Below the pieces are notes generated by a model that was not told the DNA's origin, did not search any database, and saw only the letters and a program-made list of their open reading frames with translations. Below are positions 37,609 through 43,218 of a stretch of 43,218 nt of DNA, piece after piece (position 1 is the first letter of the stretch; the number at the start of each line of letters is the position of its first letter). The translations under genes were made by a program, and so were the position numbers. The stretch comes from Poseidonocella sp. HB161398 (GTDB taxonomy: Bacteria > Pseudomonadota > Alphaproteobacteria > Rhodobacterales > Rhodobacteraceae): contig NZ_VATA01000053.1 in NCBI RefSeq assembly GCF_005870025.1, forward strand, positions 1-43,218, in the 5' to 3' direction.

Positions 37609-38598
37609 GTGCGTCTCTGGCTCATGCGGCTGCTCCTGCTGCCTGCCTTCGTGCTGCGTGACCTGCTGCGCCGCCTGCGGGGAACCGGGCAGGCGGCCGT
37701 GCCGCTCTGGCAGGAGCCCTATCGCGGCGGTCCCGTGGCGCTCGTCGCGCTCTACCAGGACGGCCGCCCGCGAGCCGACACGCTGGGCCTGATCCTCGCA
37801 CTGCGCCGCCAGGGCGCCTATGTCATCTCCGTCAATGCCGGGTCCCTCGCCTCGGGCGGCGTCCGCCTGCCGGTCGACTGCTATGTCGAGCGGCGCAATT
37901 TCGGCCGGGATTTCGGAAGCTACCGCTGCGGCATCCACCTCGTCCGGCGCATCGCCCCCGATCTGGAACGGCTCGTCCTCATCAATGACAGCGTGTTCTG
38001 CGTCTCGTCCGGGCTCGACGGCTTCGTCCGCAGGCTGCTCGAGAGTCCCAGCGACATCTGCAGCGCGACCGAGAGCACCGAGCTGCGCCCGCACCAGACC
38101 TCCTTCTGCCTGTCCTTCTCCGGCCGCTGCGTCCGCGATCCGCGCTTCCGCCGCTTCTGGGAACGCTACCGCCCGACGGAGCTGCGCCCGGCCACGGTGA
38201 TCCTGGGCGAGATCGCCCTCTCGCGGCAGCTGGAACGGGCCGGCTTCACGCGCGAGACCATCGCCAGCTGCGACGTGATCCGCCAGAGAGTGGCGGAACG
38301 CCCCGAACTTGCTGCCGCGCCGGATCCGGCGCAGGGCCCGGAAATGGCCGCGGAATGGTGCGTCGCGGGCAATGTCACCCACCGCGCCCCCGCCGCCCTG
38401 CTGGAGCTCGGCGTGCCGCTCCTGAAACTCGACCTCGCCGAGCGTGCGGAGCTGAGCGAATCATATCTTGCCGGGCTCGGCGCCAGCCTGCCGGAGGAAG
38501 ACCGGCATGCTTTCGCTGAAATCATGGCAAAAAGGACCCAAAACTTGAGCAGTCCGAACAGGCTCGACCGGCTCGGCGCGCAGGTCGGGCTGTCATGA
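37609..38598 (+). CDS. Rhamnan synthesis protein F-like
   Basis: A 329-residue protein resembling RgpF / rhamnan synthesis F proteins, glycosyltransferase-like enzymes of surface rhamnose polysaccharides. RRNFGRDFGSYRCGIHL (about residues 95-111) and ERLVLINDSVF (about 121-131) match the typical pattern. The N-terminus starts MRLWLMRLLLLPAF, a possible membrane-associated helix, with GTG at 37609 and GAGGA a few bases before it; the ATG five codons later is an alternative. It lies beside the dTDP-rhamnose operon, in the opposite direction, under a CtrA-like box. The exact sugar linkage is unknown. Confidence 0.8.
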   Translation: MRLWLMRLLLLPAFVLRDLLRRLRGTGQAAVPLWQEPYRGGPVALVALYQDGRPRADTLGLILALRRQGAYVISVNAGSLASGGVRLPVDCYVERRNFGRDFGSYRCGIHLVRRIAPDLERLVLINDSVFCVSSGLDGFVRRLLESPSDICSATESTELRPHQTSFCLSFSGRCVRDPRFRRFWERYRPTELRPATVILGEIALSRQLERAGFTRETIASCDVIRQRVAERPELAAAPDPAQGPEMAAEWCVAGNVTHRAPAALLELGVPLLKLDLAERAELSESYLAGLGASLPEEDRHAFAEIMAKRTQNLSSPNRLDRLGAQVGLS

Positions 38599-38725
38599 GC
38601 GTCCCTGCGGCAACAAGTTCGCCCAAAACGCCGCGATGAGCCGAAACCTCCGGCAAGCAATCGTTTACTCGAATTACTTTTGTGTTAGTTTATCCTCAAA
38701 CAGGTCCTATTGATTGGAGTACGTC

Positions 38726-38980
38726 ATGTCGAAGCTTTCAGCACTTGCCCTTCTCGCAGCGATGGCTGCGCCCTGCCTTGCCCAAGCCCAGTCCGCCAAC
38801 GGCGCAGCGGCGAGCATCGCCGTGACCCAGGCGGGTGCCGGTGACGAGCTCAGCGGCGAAGCCAAGGTCGGCATCAGCACCGCAGCCGCAGCTGTTGCTG
38901 CAGCCCTGATCGGCCTGGGCGGCAGCGGTTCCTCGTCGAGCACCACCACCTCGACCACCTCTTCGACCTCCGGCAGCTGA
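38726..38980 (+). CDS. YjbE-like secreted Ser/Thr-rich peptide
   Basis: An 84-residue exported peptide. It has a signal peptide (MSKLSALALLAAMAAPCLAQ, likely cut after AQA), an Ala-rich middle with a short hydrophobic GISTAAAAVAAALIGLGG stretch and a Ser/Thr-only tail (SSSSTTTSTTSSTSGS). This architecture matches the small exopolysaccharide-production protein YjbE of enteric bacteria; no function is proven. GGAG precedes the ATG at 38726, while an upstream TTG in the frame is unlikely. The neighbouring AT-rich region probably carries its promoter. Confidence 0.75.
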   Translation: MSKLSALALLAAMAAPCLAQAQSANGAAASIAVTQAGAGDELSGEAKVGISTAAAAVAAALIGLGGSGSSSSTTTSTTSSTSGS

Positions 38981-39074
38981 TAGCCGCCAGGGCGAACATC
39001 CAGGGCCGGGTCCGGAAACGGGCCTGGCCTTCGCATGTCCGGGGCCTGCTGCCGGACCTGACGCCGCGTGTTGG

Positions 39075-39089
39075 TTAAGCCTGCATTTA
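39075..39089. promoter_or_regulatory. CtrA-like box upstream of motB
   Basis: TTAAGCCTGCATTTA fits TTAA-N7-TTAA with one mismatch. It ends 44 bases before the motB ATG. Confidence 0.5.
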
Positions 39090-39133
39090 TTGCTCGCTGA
39101 TAGTCAGTCGGGCGACAGCGTCAGGTTCTAAAC

Positions 39134-39991
39134 ATGTCGACCGAAAATCTCGCACCGATCATCATCAAGAAAAAGAAGGTCGTCGGCGGGCATGGCCATC
39201 ACGGCGGTGCCTGGAAGGTCGCCTATGCGGATTTCGTCACCGCGATGATGGCGTTCTTCCTGCTGATGTGGCTGCTCAACGCCACAACGGAGAAGCAGCG
39301 CAAGGGCCTGGCGGACTATTTCTCGCCGACGATACCCATCAACAAGGTCTCGGGCGGCGGTGACGGCCAGTTCTGGGGCGACAGCGTGTTCTCCGAGGAC
39401 GTGATGCCCCAGACCGGCTCCGGCGCCTCGCTGGAACGGCCGACCACGGAGAATCAGTCGCGCGGCGCGCTCGGCGTCGATACCAGCGCGAAACCGGTGC
39501 AGGAGGGCTCGCGCGAGGCGCGGCTCCAGGATGCCAAGGACCTGCTGGAGCAGCTCCAGGCCCGCGGCGGCGAGAGCATGGCGCAGCTGCAGAAGATGCG
39601 CCATGTCATCAGCCGGCTGACCGAGGAGGGCCTCGTCTTCGAGATCTTCGAGACGCCGGAGGTGCAGCTCTTCTGGCCGGGCAGCAACGATCCCACCAAC
39701 GAGCTGCGCGTCGCGGTCCGCCATATCCTCGAGGCGTCGCGGATCGCGAGCAACGACATTTCGGTATCCGCGCATCTGGCATCCCGGCCCCTGGTCGTGG
39801 CCGACAACCCGGTCTGGGAGATCTCCATGGCCCGCGCGCAGGTCGCGCGCGAGATGATCGAGCGCTACGGCTTTCCGGCGAAGCGGATACAGAAAGTGAC
39901 CGGCTTCGCCGATCGCAAGCACGCCGTCCCGAACCCGATGGCACTGCGCAACAACCGCATCGTGATCACCCTCCTGCGGAATGATATCTGA
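39134..39991 (+). CDS. motB: Flagellar motor protein MotB
   Basis: The stator subunit that anchors MotA to peptidoglycan and helps form the proton channel. The 285-residue protein has a basic N-terminus (IIIKKKKVVGG), then the transmembrane segment AYADFVTAMMAFFLLMWLL (30-48) with the channel Asp at 33. The C-terminal OmpA-like peptidoglycan-binding region (about 165-282) ends NNRIVITLL, but where many homologues have GHTD it reads AHLA (213-216). motA is not in the window. It heads the series motB - flgE - flgK - flgL. Confidence 0.92.
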   Translation: MSTENLAPIIIKKKKVVGGHGHHGGAWKVAYADFVTAMMAFFLLMWLLNATTEKQRKGLADYFSPTIPINKVSGGGDGQFWGDSVFSEDVMPQTGSGASLERPTTENQSRGALGVDTSAKPVQEGSREARLQDAKDLLEQLQARGGESMAQLQKMRHVISRLTEEGLVFEIFETPEVQLFWPGSNDPTNELRVAVRHILEASRIASNDISVSAHLASRPLVVADNPVWEISMARAQVAREMIERYGFPAKRIQKVTGFADRKHAVPNPMALRNNRIVITLLRNDI

Positions 39992-40017
39992 CCGGATTAT
40001 CGGTCCAATTGTATCCG

Positions 40018-40032
40018 TTAGCGCGGCATTAA
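40018..40032. promoter_or_regulatory. CtrA-like box upstream of flgE
   Basis: TTAGCGCGGCATTAA fits TTAA-N7-TTAA with one mismatch. It lies 57 bases before the flgE ATG in the motB-flgE gap. Confidence 0.5.
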
Positions 40033-40089
40033 GCTCAAGATTGATAGGTTCAGGGGGACAGTTCCAGCTGAAGCAGAAAGGCGCAGCCG

Positions 40090-41409
40090 ATGACGATTTC
40101 CTCCTCCCTGAATGCGGGAGTCATGGGGCTAAACGCGAACGCGACAAAGCTCGCGACGATCTCCGACAATATCGCCAATTCCAGCACCTATGGCTACAAG
40201 CGCGCCGATGCGGACTTCCATTCGATGGTCATTTCGGGCACCGGGGGCAGCTATTCGGCAGGCGGGGTGCGGGTCACGACGCGGCGGCTGATCGACGAGG
40301 CGGGCCCGCTGATCACCACCAGCAATTCGACCGACCTGGCCGTGCGCGGCCGCGGCATGCTGCCGGTCACGACCGAAACCGCGGTGAAGGTCGACAATGG
40401 CGAGTTCCCGATGATGCTCTCGACCACCGGCTCCTACCGGACGGACGAGGAGGGCTATCTCAAAAGCGAGACGGGGCTGGTTCTTCTGGGCTGGCCCGCC
40501 GATCCCGACGGCACGATCCCGACCTATCCGCGCGACACGCATGACGGGCTCGAGCCGATCAAGATCAACGTCAACCAGTTTGGCGGCGAGCCGACCACGG
40601 AGATGTCCCTGGGCCTCAACCTGCCGGCCACCTCGACGGAGCTCGCGAGCATCGATCCGACCGAGGATTACGAGGTCCTCAATATCGAGTATTTCGATAA
40701 CCTCGGCACGTCTGAATCGCTGAATTTCGAGTTCCGTCCCACCGCGGCCTCAGGCGGGCTGGCCTCGAATGAATGGTCGATGGTCATCACCGATTCCGCG
40801 ACGATCCCGTCTTCGACGGTCATCGGCGAATACGTGATGACCTTCAACGACACGCGCACGGCCGGCGGCACGCTTGCCTCTGTGACCACGGTGACCGGCG
40901 GGACCTATGACGCCACGAATGGCACGATCGAGATCCCCGTCGCGGGCGGGCCGATCGAAGTGACGATCGGGCAGCTGAACGATGCAGACGGGATCACCCA
41001 GCTCGCGGACAATTTCGCCCCGGTCAACATCTCCAAGGACGGCTCCGCGGTCGGCAACATGATCCAGGTCGAGGTCGATGCGAACGGGTATGTCCACGCG
41101 CTCTACGACATCGGCATCACCCGCCAGATCTACCAGATCCCGCTGGTCGACATGCCGAACCCGAACGGCCTGGTCTCGCTCGACAACCAGACCTACCAGA
41201 TCTCGAACGAAAGCGGGTCCTACTTCCTCTGGGATGCCGGCGACGGCCCGACCGGCGACATCGTCAGCTACGCCCGCGAGGAATCCGCGACTGACGTCGC
41301 CAACGAGCTGACCGACCTGATCCAGACGCAGCGGGCCTATACCTCCAACGCCAAGGTCATCCAGACCGTGGACGAGATGCTGCAGGAAACCACCAATATC
41401 AAGCGCTGA
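40090..41409 (+). CDS. flgE: Flagellar hook protein FlgE
   Basis: The main subunit of the flagellar hook, secreted through the flagellar export apparatus and assembled outside the cell. The 439-residue protein has the N-terminal rod-hook signature SLNAGVMGLNANATKLATIS and DNIANSSTYGYKRADADF (about residues 6-43), a Gly/Thr-rich variable middle and the C-terminal coiled helix IQTQRAYTSNAKVIQTVDEM (about 411-430). The ATG at 40090 follows AAAGG. Both terminal helices needed for hook packing are intact. Confidence 0.95.
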   Translation: MTISSSLNAGVMGLNANATKLATISDNIANSSTYGYKRADADFHSMVISGTGGSYSAGGVRVTTRRLIDEAGPLITTSNSTDLAVRGRGMLPVTTETAVKVDNGEFPMMLSTTGSYRTDEEGYLKSETGLVLLGWPADPDGTIPTYPRDTHDGLEPIKINVNQFGGEPTTEMSLGLNLPATSTELASIDPTEDYEVLNIEYFDNLGTSESLNFEFRPTAASGGLASNEWSMVITDSATIPSSTVIGEYVMTFNDTRTAGGTLASVTTVTGGTYDATNGTIEIPVAGGPIEVTIGQLNDADGITQLADNFAPVNISKDGSAVGNMIQVEVDANGYVHALYDIGITRQIYQIPLVDMPNPNGLVSLDNQTYQISNESGSYFLWDAGDGPTGDIVSYAREESATDVANELTDLIQTQRAYTSNAKVIQTVDEMLQETTNIKR

Positions 41410-41437
41410 ACAGGCCAGCCGGAAGGGCCCTTAGATC

Positions 41438-42892
41438 ATGAGTTTATCAGGTGCGTTATCGAATGCCCTCTCGGGGTTGACCTCGAGCTCCCGCCTGGCC
41501 GATGTGGCCGCCTCGAACATCTCGAACGCCATGACCGAGGGCTACGGCGTCCGCCAGGCCGTCCTCGCCCCGCGGTCGGCCGGGGACGAGGGCGGCGTCC
41601 AGGTCCTGGGCATCACCCGCATGGTCGACAAGATCCTCATCTCGGACCGGCGCAAGCTCGAGGCGGAACTGGCCTATGCCTCGACCGGCGAGACCTTCTT
41701 CACCCGCATGCAGCGCGCCGTGGGCCTTCCGGACGAAGCCGGGTCGCTATCGGACCGGATCGCCCAGCTCGAAGCTTCGCTGGCCGAGGCGACCCGTGCC
41801 CCGGAGAGCGCGCCTCAGCTTCTGGCAGTCACGAGCAACCTTGCCTCGGTGGCGGAGCATCTGAACACGCTGGGAAGAGCGGTCCAGACCGAACGCATGC
41901 GTGCCGACTCAGATATCGGCACCCAGGTCGAGTCTCTAAATTCCGCGCTGCAGCAGATCGAGAAGCTCAACAAGTCGATCCAGCGCCATGTCGTTCTGGA
42001 TCATGACGTGTCTGCCATGCTGGATCAGCGGCAGGCTCTGGTTGACCAGGTTGGCAAGATCGTGCCGGTGACGGAGATCGACCGTCCGAACGGCGCGATT
42101 GCCCTGATGACGCGCGGCGGACAGTTTCTTCTCGACGGCAAGGCAGTTGCCGTCAGCTTTTCCGAAACCGCGACGATAACGGCCCATATGACGCTTTCCG
42201 GCGGAACGCTTTCCGGGCTCGAAATCGACGGCAGGGCAGTCGATACCGGCAGTTCGTCGAGCGCCATCGCCGGAGGAACGCTTCAGGGGCTGTTCGACGT
42301 CAGGGATGACTCCTCCGTGGAGCTCCAGGCCAAGCTGGATGGGTTCGCACGCGACCTGATCGAGCGGTTCGAGGACCCGTCGGTCGATGTCACGCTTGCG
42401 GCTACGGCGCCGGGCTTGCTGACTGATGGCGGGGCGAAGTTCAATTCCGCGGACGAAACCGGGCTGGCGCAGCGGATCGAGATGAATGCGCTTGTGGACC
42501 CGGCTCAGGGGGGACAGGTCTGGCGACTCCGTGACGGGTTGGGGGCAGCGAGCCAAGGTCCCGAGGGGCGATCGGCCCTTTTGATCCGGCTTTCAGGCGC
42601 GCTGACCGACCAGGCGATCCCGAGTTCCGGCGCATTCAGCGGCACCGCCCGCACGGCCGCGACCCTTGCCGCTGACCTGAACTCCCATATCGGCAGTTCA
42701 CTGGAACTTGCCGAGCAAGTTCTGGTGTTTTCGCAGGTGCAGTATGACAGCCTCAAGCAGCTGGAACTGGCCGGCGGGGTGGACACAGACGCGGAAATGC
42801 AACGCCTGCTTATTATCGAACAGGCCTATGCCGCAAATGCTCGGGTCGTGGAGACCATTGACGAGATGCTTGACTGGCTGATGAGGATTTAA
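41438..42892 (+). CDS. flgK: Flagellar hook-filament junction protein FlgK
   Basis: The first junction protein between hook and filament (HAP1), exported by the flagellar system. The 484-residue protein has the N-terminal SSRLADVAASNISNAMTEGY (about residues 17-36), a long variable middle, and the C-terminal IEQAYAANARVVETIDEMLD (about 461-480). GGAAGG precedes the ATG at 41438, 28 bases after flgE. It is intact, but base composition becomes less GC-rich in its last part. Only one base separates its stop from flgL. Confidence 0.93.
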   Translation: MSLSGALSNALSGLTSSSRLADVAASNISNAMTEGYGVRQAVLAPRSAGDEGGVQVLGITRMVDKILISDRRKLEAELAYASTGETFFTRMQRAVGLPDEAGSLSDRIAQLEASLAEATRAPESAPQLLAVTSNLASVAEHLNTLGRAVQTERMRADSDIGTQVESLNSALQQIEKLNKSIQRHVVLDHDVSAMLDQRQALVDQVGKIVPVTEIDRPNGAIALMTRGGQFLLDGKAVAVSFSETATITAHMTLSGGTLSGLEIDGRAVDTGSSSSAIAGGTLQGLFDVRDDSSVELQAKLDGFARDLIERFEDPSVDVTLAATAPGLLTDGGAKFNSADETGLAQRIEMNALVDPAQGGQVWRLRDGLGAASQGPEGRSALLIRLSGALTDQAIPSSGAFSGTARTAATLAADLNSHIGSSLELAEQVLVFSQVQYDSLKQLELAGGVDTDAEMQRLLIIEQAYAANARVVETIDEMLDWLMRI

Positions 42893-42893
42893 G

Positions 42894-43124
42894 ATGGGAT
42901 CGGTCACACTGGGCGATATGGCTCAATTCTTCCTCCTGCGGACGAATATGAACTCCATTCAAAAGTCTCTAAATGACAGGGTGGAAGAGCTAAGCACAAG
43001 CGAAGTTGCCGACAAGACCAGTACACTCGGCGGAAACTTCACGGAATTCTCTGCAATCGAACATTCGCTTTCAGTAGGTGAAAGCTTCTTGTCCGTGATA
43101 AACTCTGCCGAAACGTTCCTGAGT
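42894..43124 (+). pseudogene. flgL: flgL, 5' fragment interrupted by an insertion sequence
   Basis: The product would be the second hook-filament junction protein (HAP3). The first 77 codons read MGSVTLGDMAQFFLLRTNMN... through GESFLSVINSAETFLS and match the N-terminal helix region of FlgL. After codon 77 the frame runs into the left end of an insertion sequence (GPCCTNRGLS...), which is not FlgL sequence, so the encoded protein is cut to about a quarter. Whether the rest of flgL lies beyond the element cannot be seen. The gene has a low-GC coding style compared with upstream genes. Confidence 0.8.
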
Positions 43125-43218
43125 GGGCCTTGTTGCACAAATCGGGGGCTGAGCGCGGTTCCCCTTTCCCCGGACGGACTTATCCTACGGCCACAGTGAC
43201 GGGTATGCCGAGCGCGGT
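43125..43218. mobile_element. Insertion sequence, left end (probably IS5 family, partial)
   Basis: The sequence switches at 43125 from flgL to GGGCCTTGTTGCACAAATC, a typical terminal inverted repeat style of IS5-family elements. About 55 bases inside it the minus strand reads the last codons of a transposase. The right end and the target duplication lie outside the window. Confidence 0.7.
43180..43218 (-). CDS. Transposase, C-terminal end only
   Basis: The last twelve codons and stop of a minus-strand frame, TALGIPVTVAVG. This ending resembles IS5-family transposases (compare TALGMP... tails). The rest lies beyond the window. Because the element points into flgL from the right, its promoter would be outside the view. 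Confidence 0.55.
   Translation of the reverse strand, partial: TALGIPVTVAVG

Noticed and set aside
43125-43199. The GPCCTNRGLSAVPLSPDG tail as a natural C-terminus of FlgL
   Set aside because: It translates the IS terminal repeat and does not resemble FlgL, which is several hundred residues long.

Overview
The window is GC-rich (roughly two-thirds G+C by eye) and bacterial. Its gene content and neighbourhoods point to an alphaproteobacterium of the order Rhodobacterales: an etfB / cobalamin adenosyltransferase / twin-transmembrane protein block, rpoZ-rel, a pdxJ-acpS-lepB-rnc-era-recO series, a five-step hut pathway with HutF, and a CtrA-type motif ahead of flagellar genes. No rRNA, tRNA or CRISPR array was seen.

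Layout: 1-2757 holds the 5' part of etfB, a PduO-type cobalamin adenosyltransferase, a small twin-TM protein, a 41-residue protein and a membrane protein, all on the minus strand. 3029-17194 is a histidine/urocanate utilisation island. A polar amino-acid ABC transporter (binding protein, two permeases, ATPase) is followed by a HutC-type repressor, a LysR regulator, a second HutC-type repressor and an L-lactate dehydrogenase, all on the plus strand. The minus-strand operon hutI-hutH-hutG-hutU-hutD (with a hemerythrin gene downstream) diverges from hutF. HutH, HutU, HutI, HutF and HutG together convert histidine to glutamate and formate through formylglutamate. HutC-like operators lie ahead of the transporter and between hutI and hutF, tying transport and breakdown into one regulon.

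17321-32800 is housekeeping: a DUF1127 protein, pnp, rnhA, a methyltransferase, a DUF3429 protein, ispH, an NYN-domain protein, rpoZ, rel/spo, a DUF2062 protein, pdxJ, a small membrane protein, acpS, lepB, rnc, era, a DUF1491 protein, a PaiB-like protein and recO, many with start/stop overlaps. 32773-38980 is a cell-surface region: a META-domain protein, a dTDP-rhamnose operon (rfbC-rfbB-rfbD-sulfotransferase-rfbA), a divergent rhamnan-synthesis-F-like gene and a YjbE-like secreted peptide. 39134-43124 holds motB, flgE, flgK and the start of flgL, which is broken by an insertion sequence whose end lies at about 43125.

The most unusual signal is a perfect 10-bp palindrome, TGTGATCACA. I found it six times, all inside hutG, hutH and hutI, always in the same frame (Val-Ile-Thr) and always with codons that look rare for this genome. 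It shares its TGT...ACA half-sites with the HutC operator. A second coherent signal is a set of three CtrA-like boxes ahead of the surface-polysaccharide gene, motB and flgE.
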